Origin: Candidatus Eiseniibacteriota bacterium
Lineage (GTDB): Bacteria; Orphanbacterota; Orphanbacteria; Orphanbacterales; Orphanbacteraceae
DNA length: 64,000 bases
Direction of reading: 5' to 3'
Assembly: GCA_029262235.1 (NCBI GenBank)
Contig: JAJCZU010000008.1
Span: forward strand, 186,001-250,000
In this document: positions 17,801 to 25,880 of the stretch, piece by piece
Layout of the letters: each line of letters begins with the position of its first letter
How positions within the stretch are numbered: the first letter of the stretch is position 1
Notes under the pieces: generated by a model
Seen by the model: only the letters and a program-made list of their open reading frames with translations
What the model was told of the DNA's origin: nothing
The model's database searches: none
Program-made: the position numbers and the translations under genes

Positions 17801-18428
17801 GCGAAGCGATATTTCCTCCGGCTTCGGAACGGATCCGGTTCTGTTCGATCGTCAGATCGTAACCGGCCGCGTCTTCGAAGACCGCAACGGCGACGGCGTA
17901 TGGCAGCAGGGCGAGCCGGGCATCGCCGGCATCGAAATCGCGATCGACGGCGACAGCCGGGAACCACTGGTGACTGATGTGCGCGGCGTATACCGCGGCC
18001 TGTTGCTTCCCGGCCGGCACTTCCTGCAACTGCTGCCGGCGTCTGTATCGACCGACTTCACGATCGAAGATGCAGGCCGCGTCGACGTGGAAGTTGCGAT
18101 CGATCACGTGACGGCCCATGACTTTCCCCTTGCGCGCCGCGTCGGTTCGATCGAAGGGGTGGTTCTCGATACCCGCTCCGGATCCGGCATGGCCGACGTG
18201 AAGGTCTACCTGGACGACAGGACCTTCACCTATACGACCACCGAGGGCATTTTCCGATTCCGATCGATTGCGGCGGGTGAGTATCAGATTCGGCTTGCGA
18301 GCGAAAGCCTCCCGTTCGGATACCGCAGCGAGAGTCCGGACGCGCTAACGGTACGGGTCGATGAGTCGGGCGGAGTGACGACCGGCACGTTCCGGGTCTT
18401 TCGCCCTGTCGTAGAGTACGAGTTCTAA
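14841..18428 (+). CDS. Predicted outer-membrane barrel (usher-like) with disordered N-terminal region and CNA-B-like domains
   Basis: 1195 residues. An N-terminal hydrophobic segment (YILAAIVLLLLAIGLRIA) is followed by about 480 residues of low-complexity, charged, Thr/Asn-rich sequence with three copies of a module containing VVENG...APLVLAP. Residues of about 515-990 are a run of alternating strands with many Arg/Gly/Tyr turns, as in outer-membrane barrels. A CNA-B/SdrD-like domain follows (about 995-1085, TGRVFEDRNGDGVWQQGEPGIAGIEI) and then a second regulatory-like domain (about 1100-1180). The last residues are VVEYEF, ending in Phe as barrel proteins often do, although the barrel itself is internal. 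Next to subunits and a chaperone it could be the secretion pore (inference); no usher signature was recognised. Confidence 0.65.
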   Translation: MPMIRKRYILAAIVLLLLAIGLRIARSPGESPGEQVIREDEHGSSVESARWRAPGNRVDSDLSTRSAEENTPGGFVIRRIPRSEFQVAETAEREEHNPEREATSTTTPVSAPAHRSDAAQANAGTSHANTIVRTNQGEASSGKAVVTRDADANTSANTSTNTSTNTSTNVVENGAAGQKKVAPLVLAPRIEPTHRAPVPDEAESLEESEPFVVSRVERQNRDAGKTVAPSGVVTQSHDQSNGEAIAARDTNTSTNTNTSTSTNVVENGTAIQEQAAPLVLAPRIEPTHRAPVPAEAESLEEFEPFVVSRVEREDRNDNTPETRRENLTAATEVPSRPATGPATAPTTAPMTAPTTAPTTAKTLSQTNEIKTSRSKAAVMRDANTNTDVVENGALVQEESAPLVLAPETGVAAQENVAESQESVEFPSVEPQEDFEVRLVKRGESDGTPPALHEYSQYEESDLETFESRQIPVSEFPLVETLHRRIRMRKNQAAEPAPLMSRVPQQNNSVFRLWDQIALRFSSVLNRPQVGEATREGRYDVNLVRMQSAGRFDLESRIGDRDGDYYLARGYAGFATRSGWAAGVGDQTIGYGGAGLHGATARGIQIRHTRRAGSSSATWSGGAMVGGAALQHANLEDGKFPRRVEAAYLRVEKPRRQGIEGVVYHLAEREAGSVISPDGIRGGAGVGLSGSFIRSGLDLRAEYTGSAPQFENGSTERGQALDLRSTGTRGPVNLSGRLRTSRGAAYEMGPFGIMERIPRLIQDANLSLRPGRGSSVSVFGGRWEYPPDIFPDTLESASTRRSIEGNRRGARLTWRSGRSGTGLSASREYRERVLESGSERVATLAASVSQRIRRLLNASLSWNRLDYDHRASNNYLTGSMSLDMGRRGTLTLQQRSFWQEPFGPRLESIVDLSSFRLLNNRLSLSGQVALTYEQRDDGRFYRDQTRGQVAGDYRIGRFDRLSGRYQLSHSPVGHVHTAYVGLTHSLDSRSDISSGFGTDPVLFDRQIVTGRVFEDRNGDGVWQQGEPGIAGIEIAIDGDSREPLVTDVRGVYRGLLLPGRHFLQLLPASVSTDFTIEDAGRVDVEVAIDHVTAHDFPLARRVGSIEGVVLDTRSGSGMADVKVYLDDRTFTYTTTEGIFRFRSIAAGEYQIRLASESLPFGYRSESPDALTVRVDESGGVTTGTFRVFRPVVEYEF
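15280..16150 (+). repeat. Hexanucleotide and triplicated module inside the barrel gene
   Basis: In-frame runs of the 6-base units acgaac/acgagc/acgaat (encoding alternating N-T and S-T) lie at about 15284-15352 and 15585-15632. Each is followed by a nearly identical stretch of about 110 bases (15384-15493 and 15667-15774). A third, degenerate copy lies at about 15977-16060. A 12-base run encoding repeated T-A-P-T/M lies at about 15850-15920. The units are multiples of three, so slippage would change length, not frame. Confidence 0.8.
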
Positions 18429-18452
18429 GCGCGACCGCCGGGCGACCGCAAC

Positions 18453-18986
18453 TCATTCCAGACTGTCATCGATTTCCTGCAGCCACCTGATGCGGGCGCG
18501 GGTTACATGAAGCGCGCCGCGCGCCATCGTATATTGAAATTGATCGTGGCTCTTCTTCAGCTCCCGGCAATCCTTTTGTATCTCATTCCGCTTCCGTTCG
18601 AGCATCGTTCTCGCCTCTCCTAGAAACGTGCGCTGCTTTTCGACCGAAAGCGCGCCCAGGAACCGCACACGCGTCCGCAGTGGATCGATCGGCAGATCGC
18701 CCGCCCACTCGGACACGGGCGGGCCGATCCAGGATCGAAGCGCGCGCGTTCCGGCAGCGGTCGTCTGAAACGCGCGGCTCTCCCTCTTCCCCTGCTTCTG
18801 CGATTGCGATCGGACGAGAGCAGCCCGTTCCAGGCGCTGAAACACGGGATAGATGGCTCCTGCGCTTCCGCTCCAGTGCGGGGAAGGCGAACTCTTCATG
18901 ATCTGCTGCACGCTGTAGGGCGTACACGGCCCCTGCGACCAGATCAGGCCCAGAACGCACGCTTCGAGCTCCGTCAGGTCGCTCAT
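18453..18986 (-). CDS. PadR-family transcriptional repressor
   Basis: 177 residues. The N-terminal winged helix (LTELEACVLGLIWSQGPCTPYSVQQIM, GSAGAIYPVFQRLERAALV) is the PadR pattern. The C-terminal helical part (about 100-175, rich in Arg/Lys/Glu: LGEARTMLERKRNEIQKDCREL) is the dimerisation domain. It is divergent from the aspartic protease lipoprotein; the shared 106-base region holds two short palindromes. PadR proteins usually repress themselves and the adjacent gene on binding phenolic or other small ligands. Confidence 0.88.
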   Translation of the reverse strand: MSDLTELEACVLGLIWSQGPCTPYSVQQIMKSSPSPHWSGSAGAIYPVFQRLERAALVRSQSQKQGKRESRAFQTTAAGTRALRSWIGPPVSEWAGDLPIDPLRTRVRFLGALSVEKQRTFLGEARTMLERKRNEIQKDCRELKKSHDQFQYTMARGALHVTRARIRWLQEIDDSLE

Positions 18987-19023
18987 TCGTTCTTTCCTCT
19001 CATTCCGTGAAACTTGACGATAC

Positions 19024-19042
19024 TACGATTCGTAATATACGA
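19024..19042. promoter_or_regulatory. Overlapping palindromes, candidate PadR operator
   Basis: TACGA-T-TCGTA at 19024-19034 and TCGTA-ATA-TACGA at 19030-19042 share one arm. They lie between the divergent starts, in a locally AT-rich stretch that probably also contains the promoters (GTAATAT, ATACGATA). PadR operators are typically short AT-rich dyads. Confidence 0.45.
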
Positions 19043-19092
19043 TACACGCAACGATAGCGAGGCCGCAAGCGCCGAAGAAGAAGGAGATCACC

Positions 19093-20322
19093 ATGCATCG
19101 GATTCAATCACGCTTTCCCCGAGCCCTCGCTCTGGGCGCAATGGCCGCCGCGGTCGTTCTGTCAGGATGCGTTGTCCAGAAGGGCGCGCCCCCCCAGGCT
19201 CAGGCAATGGCCGCAAGTTCCACGGAGGTTCCCGTCGCCACACTCCCGCTTACCACTTTCGGCGGGCGACCGGTCGTAGAGGTTTCCATCAACGGGACGC
19301 CTGCGAAGACGTTCATCCTCGATACCGGCGCTTCCTACACGGTGGTCGACGTCAGCGTTGCCGAGGAACTGCAGTTGCCCGTCACGCGACAAATGATGGT
19401 CAAGAGCCCGCTTGGTCCGAACGAGATCGAATCGGACGTGGTTACCGTATCGAAACTGAGCGTAGCCGGCCTGACATTTGAAAATCAGGAGGCAACCACA
19501 TTCGGGCTTCTGGCTTTCATGCAGATGGAAGGCGCGCCGGTGGGGGTACTGAGCTACCGCATCTTCGACGGATACCGGCTTGTTCTCGATTACCCCGGTG
19601 AGCAGCTTCGCCTTTATGAAGGAGAACTGCCTGAGCCCGACGGCAGGAAAGTGTTCTCGTTCGACGACACGATCCCTGAAGTCACGGTCCGCGTCGCGGG
19701 TCACGACTGGCCGTTTCATCTCGACACGGGTTCGCCCGGCGGATTCGTATTCCCGCTCGCGGCCGCGGCCGATCTGCCGCTTCAGTCGCCGCCGACCGTG
19801 ATGGGTCGCGCAAAAGTCGTAAACGCCGAGTTCGACATCTACGCATCTACACTCCAGGGAACGCTTGAACTGGGCGAAATGAGCTTCGAGAATCCGCCCC
19901 TCACCTTCATTGAAGGGGCGCCGTACGGGAACATCGGGAACGGGGTGTTGGGCCAGTGCGTTCTGACGATGGATCCACGCAACAACCGCTTGATGCTCGA
20001 GGAACAGCCGAACGCCACCGCCGCCGCACCCGGTCCGCAGAAAGTGCGTAGGCTCGTTTCGCCCGGAGGCGGCGGCAAGAAGGTGTACGGGATTCGACTG
20101 GCCGCGTTCGAAGAGAGCCCGATGCCCGTGGCGGGCGTCGAGCCCGGGTCACCCGCGGAGGCCGCCGGACTCGGAAGCGGCGACCTCATTACGAAGATCA
20201 ACGGGACGGCGATCGAATCAATGGGCCGCGACGACCGGATCGCGGCTCTCCGCGGAAGTCCGCTCACCGTGACCGTCAAACGAGGCGAAACCGTAACCGA
20301 AGTGCAGATGTCGCTTGACTGA
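19093..20322 (+). CDS. Lipoprotein with two retropepsin-like DTG motifs and a C-terminal PDZ domain
   Basis: 409 residues. The signal ends in the lipobox LSGC (lipidated Cys26). The aspartyl-protease-like region has FILDTGASYTVVD (Asp77) and a second motif, FHLDTGSPGGFVF (about residue 210), the two-lobe arrangement of a single-chain clan AA protease. Residues of about 326-409 are a PDZ domain (VAGVEPGSPAEAAGLGSGDLITKINGTAIE). Likely a membrane-anchored periplasmic protease or substrate-binding protein. The ribosome site AAGGAGA precedes the ATG. It is under probable control of the divergent PadR protein. Confidence 0.85.
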   Translation: MHRIQSRFPRALALGAMAAAVVLSGCVVQKGAPPQAQAMAASSTEVPVATLPLTTFGGRPVVEVSINGTPAKTFILDTGASYTVVDVSVAEELQLPVTRQMMVKSPLGPNEIESDVVTVSKLSVAGLTFENQEATTFGLLAFMQMEGAPVGVLSYRIFDGYRLVLDYPGEQLRLYEGELPEPDGRKVFSFDDTIPEVTVRVAGHDWPFHLDTGSPGGFVFPLAAAADLPLQSPPTVMGRAKVVNAEFDIYASTLQGTLELGEMSFENPPLTFIEGAPYGNIGNGVLGQCVLTMDPRNNRLMLEEQPNATAAAPGPQKVRRLVSPGGGGKKVYGIRLAAFEESPMPVAGVEPGSPAEAAGLGSGDLITKINGTAIESMGRDDRIAALRGSPLTVTVKRGETVTEVQMSLD

Positions 20323-20355
20323 GCCTGCATCGCAGTTGCGGCGGCCGGCAGCCAA

Positions 20356-20372
20356 GGGCGCATCGTGCGCCC
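20356..20372. terminator. Hairpin between convergent genes
   Basis: GGGCGCA-TCG-TGCGCCC, a perfect 7-base stem with a 3-base loop, between two converging stops. No T run follows on either strand, so its terminator function is uncertain. Confidence 0.35.
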
Positions 20373-20383
20373 GGTACCGCGAA

Positions 20384-20590
20384 CTATCCTTTCTTCGAAC
20401 GCGCGGACAGCCCGATTCCGCCGAGCAGCAGGGCGCCGCCCAGTATCGCGAAAACGGGAGACGTCGACTGGGACACGGACACTTCGAGACCACCGATCCC
20501 GGCGGACTGGTGGTTCTCGCTGTACAGATAGCCCCAGTATCCGAGCAGAGCGACTCCGGCGATGATGAGAATGATCGGAAGCTTGTTCAC
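20384..20590 (-). CDS. Small two-helix membrane protein (DUF3185-like)
   Basis: 68 residues from a GTG start at 20590, chosen because AAGGAGAGG lies 8 bases upstream; the longer reading frame has no such signal. There are two membrane helices (KLPIILIIAGVALLGYWGYLY and SPVFAILGGALLLGGIGL) joined by a short polar loop with ENHQSAG, ending in a positive ARSKKG tail. Length and layout resemble the DUF3185 family of unknown function. It is convergent with the aspartic protease gene. Confidence 0.7.
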   Translation of the reverse strand: MNKLPIILIIAGVALLGYWGYLYSENHQSAGIGGLEVSVSQSTSPVFAILGGALLLGGIGLSARSKKG

Positions 20591-20937
20591 TGGATTCCTC
20601 TCCTTTGCAATAAGTTGAAAGGTAACAGAGGTACGGGCAGATTGATCGTGGCATGCGGAGCGATGTCCGGTCAAGAGAAGCATGCGGAACACGCGCGGGC
20701 GAGGGTCCGCGACCTTGATCGGTACGTTCGCCGTGGCGCCGCCGCCCGTCAGGCGGGCATTCACGAACGAAGCCCTGTTCGGTGTTGATACGGCCGACAG
20801 TTTTCAGGATACTGGGAGAATGAAAGATGCAACATCAATTACAATCACGGGGATCCACTCGCGCCGTTCGGGGGCAGGCAGTCCCTCGTAGATTGCGAAC
20901 GTGCGTCCACATCCCAGGGCACTACAGGAGGTGACCG
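20591..20937. other. Intergenic region between divergent genes
   Basis: 347 bases. Apart from ribosome sites at both ends (AGGAGGTG at 20926-20933 before the + strand gene) I see no gene, tRNA or strong hairpin here. Confidence 0.4.
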
Positions 20938-22737
20938 ATGCCCGCCGCCACTTCCGCACGAGTCGCGAACGACTCTACGTTTTTTGAGCACAGGCACGCG
21001 TTTCTGCTTCACGTTTCCACGCTCCTTCCATTCAAGCTCCTTGCAATTCTGCTCGTCATTCCCGTTTTTTCCTGCGGAAGCGAAACTCGCCGGAACGACG
21101 ACATGGGCGCGCTTGTTCCCGAACTGCTGCTCGGGCGCGACGGAGTTTGGGAAGGCGAACTCGTAAACGGCGAGTACCGCATGCGAAACGAGTCCGAAGA
21201 TCCCACGCTCTATTACTTCTCCGTCGACGGCAAACCGGGGAGCGAGGGGCGGCGCACCGCGCGTGTCGACGTTACGCTCGCAACCGAGTCGCCGACTTCG
21301 CACGCCGGTCTCGTCTACGGCGTAACGACCGAACCCGAGACGTTCTTCTACCTGTTCGCGCTCCGGCCCGGACCGCTCGCCACGATTTATCGCTGGGACT
21401 CAGAGGGAGTAAACGAGCTTTCGAGCGTGAGCGGTGACGATGTCCCCGCAGGGACGAACACGCTCGCGATCGAAGAGGACGGTGATCGCGTGCGCTTTTT
21501 CGTCGGCGATCGTGAGATCTCGTCCATTTCGGGACGTGGTGTCGGCGCCGGGCAGATCGGCGTCGCGGCCTGGGGCATCGGCGAGTTCGTGTTCGACCGG
21601 TTTGATCTGCTTCCGGCGCTGGACGGGCCGGGCTCATCCGGCGACGAGCCGGTTGTCGCGAACGCAGGAACGCAACTGCACCTGCGTGTCGTTGAAATCC
21701 TCGACGAAAGCGGTTTCGGGCAGCCCGTGGTCGCGCTTCGCTTCCTGGCTCCCGTCGACTGGAGGGTGCAGGGCGGCGTGACCTGGAACTGGCAGTTTTC
21801 ATGCATCAACGAACTGGTACAACTCGGGATCCAGGCAACGAGCCCCGACGGATCGCTTGCGTTCGAGATCTTCCCGACATGGTTCGCCGAGTGGGTCGAG
21901 GACGACTACGAACTTCAGGTCAAACAACAGGCGATGCAGCAGGGGCAACAGCAATGCCCGCTCGCGCCACCGTTCGACGCGCCGACGTTTCTGACCGAGT
22001 ACTTCGTGCCCGGGTTTCGCGCAGGTGCAAACGTGCGTGCAGCCGAGCCGCATCCTGAAACTGCCCAGGCGCTCTCACAGAAAGTGCGGCGGCGTTTCGC
22101 GGAAGTCGGCATGAGCCAGTACGACATCAACGCCGACGCCGCCAGTATCGTGATCTCGCATGGCAACGCGGACGAGCGCGTGCTCGCCTCGACCTACGTA
22201 ATGCAGATGCAGGGGCTCTCGCTGTCCGCGCAGGCACAGGGACGTATGGCGATGCGGAACCAGTACTTCTCGATCGCGGAAAACGTGTACGGATTCCGTG
22301 CGCCGCGCGGCGAACTCGACAGGAACGAAGCGCTCTTCGCGACGATTCTCGGTTCACTTCAGATCAACCCCGCATGGCAGACCGCGATCACGCTCGTACA
22401 GGGCAAGATCACGCAGAACAACATCCGGCAGATCGCCGAGATGGGCAGGATCTGGAACGAAGCGGCCCGGCGCGAACAGGACATCCAGAACCGCGACTGG
22501 CAGCGAAGCCAGCGCGAACGTGACGCGCTTGCGGAGAGCTGGACACAGATGATGAAAGGGGTCGCTTCCTATCAGGATCCGGACGACGGCACGACCGTCG
22601 AACTCACCGACGGCTTCGATGTGGTCTGGGCGAAGAACGGCAGCGAATTCCTGCTGTCCACCGACCCTTCGTTCGACCCGAATGTCGTGCTTCGCGATCA
22701 GTCGTGGAACCAGCTCAGGCGCGTCAGCCGGCCGTAA
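20938..22737 (+). CDS. Lipoprotein with LamG/DUF1080-like N-terminal domain, C-terminal part unknown
   Basis: 599 residues with a lipobox-like VFSC (Cys46) after the hydrophobic stretch FKLLAILLVIPV. The strong ribosome site AGGAGGTG sets the start, giving an unusually long n-region. Residues of about 60-225 look like a concanavalin-type beta sandwich (GVWEGELVNGEYRMRN, TLYYFSVDG, HAGLVYG, YLFALRPG, RVRFFVGDREI). Residues of about 240-599 are not recognised; they contain Gln-rich stretches (QQAMQQGQQQC) and a helical NxxNIRQIAEMGRIWNEAARREQDIQNRDWQRSQRER segment broken by charged residues. No enzymatic motif seen. It may act at the cell surface; the permease gene follows 47 bases downstream. 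Confidence 0.7.
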   Translation: MPAATSARVANDSTFFEHRHAFLLHVSTLLPFKLLAILLVIPVFSCGSETRRNDDMGALVPELLLGRDGVWEGELVNGEYRMRNESEDPTLYYFSVDGKPGSEGRRTARVDVTLATESPTSHAGLVYGVTTEPETFFYLFALRPGPLATIYRWDSEGVNELSSVSGDDVPAGTNTLAIEEDGDRVRFFVGDREISSISGRGVGAGQIGVAAWGIGEFVFDRFDLLPALDGPGSSGDEPVVANAGTQLHLRVVEILDESGFGQPVVALRFLAPVDWRVQGGVTWNWQFSCINELVQLGIQATSPDGSLAFEIFPTWFAEWVEDDYELQVKQQAMQQGQQQCPLAPPFDAPTFLTEYFVPGFRAGANVRAAEPHPETAQALSQKVRRRFAEVGMSQYDINADAASIVISHGNADERVLASTYVMQMQGLSLSAQAQGRMAMRNQYFSIAENVYGFRAPRGELDRNEALFATILGSLQINPAWQTAITLVQGKITQNNIRQIAEMGRIWNEAARREQDIQNRDWQRSQRERDALAESWTQMMKGVASYQDPDDGTTVELTDGFDVVWAKNGSEFLLSTDPSFDPNVVLRDQSWNQLRRVSRP

Positions 22738-22784
22738 GGCAGATTCGACAAACGATCGCGCCGGAAATCCATTAATATGCGGCC

Positions 22785-24215
22785 ATGTCACGTCCCGCCG
22801 CAAAGAAGATGTCGATCACCACGATCAGCATGCTCATCGTTGTCGCGACGTTCGGAATCCTGAACGTCATCGACAACATGGTCGCGCTCGGGCTTTCCGC
22901 GATCCCGTCGTGGTTCCTGGTCGGCTTTCTGTACTTTCTGCCTCTCGCGCTCATCCTCGCCGAATTCGCAAGCGACTCCACCGAAGAGAGCGGCGGCATT
23001 TACAGCTATATGGAGCGCGGCCTCGGCCCGACCTGGGCCTTCGTCGGCACATGGTCGTACTTCGTGGCGAACGTCGTGTATCTGCAGCGGTCGTTCAGCC
23101 TGCTGCCCGTTCGCGCTTCGGTCGCCGTGAGCGGCGTCGACGTCTTCGAAAGCGCCGCCTGGGCACTCCCGCCCCTCGGCATCGTAATCTGTATCGTGCT
23201 TACCCTCGTCAGCACGCGCGGCGTGAAGCTGTTCTCGCATCTTGCCGACTGGGTCGGCCGCGGAACGCTGCTTCTGGTGGGGCTTTTGATCGTGGTGCCG
23301 ATCGGATTCGCGCTGTTTACGAAGGGCGTCTCGTTCGCCGGTTATTCGCGCGAGGCGCTTACGCCCACACTGAACCTCGAGTATTTCTCGACGTTCGCCT
23401 GGCTTCTGTTCGCCGTGGCGGGCGCGGAAGTCGCCGCTCCCTACGTGAAAGAGACGCGCGATCCGAAGCGCAGCTTTCCGCGCGCGATTCTGCTCAGCAC
23501 CGTGCTGATCGGGGCGCTCTACGTTCTGGCCACGATCGCCGTGAGCGTGCTCGTTCCGGTCGCGTCGCTTACGAAATCAACAGGGCTCTACGACGTGTTC
23601 ACGGGGCTCGGCGCGATGCTGCATCTCCCCGCGGAGCTTTTCGGGCGCGCCGCAACCAGCTTCATCATGATCGGAAGCGTGGCTGCTTACATTATATGGA
23701 TGGAGTCCCCGATCCGGGCGATGTTCGCCGAAGTGCCGAAGGGAACGTTCCCGTACTTTCTGACGAGGCGCGATGAAGAAGGCACGCATCATCAGGCTCT
23801 CTGGTCGCAGGCCCTCGTGGTGATCGCGATTACGCTGATACCGCTGCTCTCGATTCTGACGGGAACGTCCGGCTCCGAAGCGTTCATCGGGCTGTTGAAC
23901 GACCTCACGTCGCTGTCGCTCGTCATTCCGTACGTGTTCATCGCACTCGCGTATATACGCGCGCGCCGGAAAGGGATGAAGGCGCCGTTTCAGATGGCGC
24001 GTTCCAACAGTGTTGCGATCGGAATCGGCATCGTGGTGCTTGTCGTCTCGGCGCTCGGCTATTTCGGCGCCGGACTCTTCGCGCTGCAGGCGGAAACGAT
24101 CGACTGGTTCTACGTGGGCGTCGTTTACGCCGGGCCCGTCGCGCTGATCGGCCTGGGACTGATGCTCCGGGCGTGGTCACTGAAAGCGCACGGCAAGTTA
24201 CAGCCAGAGGCATAG
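22785..24215 (+). CDS. APC-superfamily amino acid permease/antiporter
   Basis: 476 residues with about 12 hydrophobic helices. The first helix region (ISMLIVVATFGILNVIDN) and the ESGGIYSYMERGLG loop have the APC pattern of the glutamate/GABA antiporter (GadC-like) subfamily, including helix VI FAWLLFAVAGAEVAAPYVKETRDPKRSFPRA. Probable role: uptake or exchange of an amino acid; the substrate is not decided by sequence. The end of the gene carries a 12-base tandem repeat that runs through the stop codon. It is convergent with the M61-like peptidase gene, 21 bases away. Confidence 0.88.
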   Translation: MSRPAAKKMSITTISMLIVVATFGILNVIDNMVALGLSAIPSWFLVGFLYFLPLALILAEFASDSTEESGGIYSYMERGLGPTWAFVGTWSYFVANVVYLQRSFSLLPVRASVAVSGVDVFESAAWALPPLGIVICIVLTLVSTRGVKLFSHLADWVGRGTLLLVGLLIVVPIGFALFTKGVSFAGYSREALTPTLNLEYFSTFAWLLFAVAGAEVAAPYVKETRDPKRSFPRAILLSTVLIGALYVLATIAVSVLVPVASLTKSTGLYDVFTGLGAMLHLPAELFGRAATSFIMIGSVAAYIIWMESPIRAMFAEVPKGTFPYFLTRRDEEGTHHQALWSQALVVIAITLIPLLSILTGTSGSEAFIGLLNDLTSLSLVIPYVFIALAYIRARRKGMKAPFQMARSNSVAIGIGIVVLVVSALGYFGAGLFALQAETIDWFYVGVVYAGPVALIGLGLMLRAWSLKAHGKLQPEA

Positions 24216-24237
24216 CCAGAGGCATGGCCAGAGGCAT
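24202..24237. repeat. Three tandem 12-base units across a stop codon
   Basis: agccagaggcat at 24202-24213 and 24214-24225, then ggccagaggcat at 24226-24237. The permease stop (24213-24215) lies at the first junction; the last unit reaches the stop of the convergent gene. Confidence 0.85.
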
Positions 24238-25727
24238 CACCCCTGGCGCCCCGATGCCCCCTGCATCGCTACCGGAGGCGGGCCGAACATTGCATCCGCG
24301 ATCGCACGCCGGGCAGACGTGGCATCCTCGCGCGGAGCGATGTAGAACTCGTCGACCATCGTTGTGAGCTGAAGCCCGATCGCGTCGATCGACGGACCGA
24401 TGTCGAGGTATTCCGTACCGTCGACGTAGCGTGAGAAGAAATCCGCCTGACTCCGGCCGCTCACTTCGCCTGCGATCCGAACGATATCGTCGAACGTGTA
24501 CTCTTTCCCATCGCCTGAGAACTCGCGATACATCGCCCGCATGAAGTCGGGCAACCCTCGCTCGTTGCCGGTCGCCTCGCGGATCGAAACGTCGAGCGCG
24601 AATGCGACGAGCGTCCCGCCGCCATAGACCAGCATGCGATTCTTATGCTTCTCCGCGCCTGCTGCGCGCATCGATTCCTGCGACCCCATGAGCAACCTGG
24701 CGATCGCGTAGCGTCGAGCGGTATTCTCGAGCTTGCGAAACGTGATCTCGCGCGAATCGAGTCCGAGCCGGGCCAGTTCGGTGATCGTCAGATAATCCGT
24801 GAACCCCTCCCGGAACCACTCTTCGTCGCTGCCTGCCGGAACGATCGAGTGTCCGTTCCAGAAATGGAGAACTTCGTGCGCGATGCCGTGCCCCCATACC
24901 GCGCGCGACGCTCTGTTGACCGGACCACGAATCTGCATGCTGTAACTGTCGTTGAAGGCGCCGCCATCGGAGCGGTCCCCCGGGTTGATCACCGCGAGAT
25001 AGCGCGATGCCCGCGGCATGCCGCCGAAAATCTCCTGGTAGCGCGCGGGGAGCGCTTCCATCGATTCGATGAACAGGTCCTTGTGCTCTTCGAGGCCGCC
25101 GCCGACCGCGAGAATGAAAGTGAAATCTCCGCGGGTGATCGTCTCTTCGAAGTGCGTGCCGAGGAAGAGGCAGTTCCGCCCCAGAGCGTAAGCGCTCGGA
25201 GCACGAAACGTGGGCAGGTCCCCCTCGGCCACGATCCACGGAGTGGAAGCGCGCCAGCCGCTCGGAAGATCGAATCGAACCGTTACAGGCTCGCTCGAAT
25301 CGAGGCCCGGGAACAGAAACAGAGAAAACCCCGTAAAGAAGAGGCCGTCGTTCTGCTTGTACGCCACCTCCTCGATGCCCGGCCCCCAGGAGTATTGTGC
25401 GTGCTCGAGCGCGACATCATAGGCGACCGTTACCGCCGTTCCGGGCTGAGCGCCGACCACGCGCCAGTCGCCCGCCCCTTCGTACGTGTATTCGATCTTG
25501 GTCCCGTTCTCATGCGCAATGGCGAGATTGCGTACCAGATCCGCCTGCCCTCCCTCGAGCTGCGGCGAATTCGTGATGTACATGCCGATTGCGTCTCCCT
25601 CCAGAAGGAACCGCCCTTCGACATGAACGAGGGAAGGATTGTTTTCCGGCACCGTGACCGTGTATTCGAAAGCGGGCGAGGCGGCGGGCAGAAGCAGGGC
25701 GGCCAGCCCGATGCAGGCGAGTCTCAT
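24237..25727 (-). CDS. Secreted M61-like (glycyl aminopeptidase type) gluzincin
   Basis: 496 residues with a signal peptide (LACIGLAALLLPAASPA). The N-terminal beta domain (to about 240) is followed by a thermolysin-like catalytic domain with HEVLH (284-288, followed by FWNGHSI) and the third zinc ligand in EEWFREGFTDY (Glu307). This matches the M61/M1-like gluzincins, which cleave N-terminal residues of peptides. The C-terminal third (about 380-496) is helical and probably shapes the substrate site. Likely periplasmic or secreted, perhaps feeding the neighbouring amino-acid permease (inference). Confidence 0.82.
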   Translation of the reverse strand: MRLACIGLAALLLPAASPAFEYTVTVPENNPSLVHVEGRFLLEGDAIGMYITNSPQLEGGQADLVRNLAIAHENGTKIEYTYEGAGDWRVVGAQPGTAVTVAYDVALEHAQYSWGPGIEEVAYKQNDGLFFTGFSLFLFPGLDSSEPVTVRFDLPSGWRASTPWIVAEGDLPTFRAPSAYALGRNCLFLGTHFEETITRGDFTFILAVGGGLEEHKDLFIESMEALPARYQEIFGGMPRASRYLAVINPGDRSDGGAFNDSYSMQIRGPVNRASRAVWGHGIAHEVLHFWNGHSIVPAGSDEEWFREGFTDYLTITELARLGLDSREITFRKLENTARRYAIARLLMGSQESMRAAGAEKHKNRMLVYGGGTLVAFALDVSIREATGNERGLPDFMRAMYREFSGDGKEYTFDDIVRIAGEVSGRSQADFFSRYVDGTEYLDIGPSIDAIGLQLTTMVDEFYIAPREDATSARRAIADAMFGPPPVAMQGASGRQG

Positions 25728-25821
25728 GATTTCTCCTCAGATCAGTGAGCAGGGGAATGAACACTTGTCTGATCAGACGAGTCGGGAAGCGATTAGGTTT
25801 CCGGCGCCCGATTGCGGGCAC

Positions 25822-25853
25822 AAAAAAAGCGGGGGCGACTGGCACCCCCGCTT
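25822..25853 (-). terminator. Rho-independent terminator of the CHRD gene
   Basis: On the minus strand, AAGCGGGGG (25853-25845) and CCCCCGCTT (25835-25827) form a perfect 9-base stem, and a T7 run follows (complement of a25822-a25828). It lies about 30 bases after the CHRD stop. Confidence 0.85.
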
Positions 25854-25880
25854 CTCAATCAATCCCTGAAATCAAAAGCT

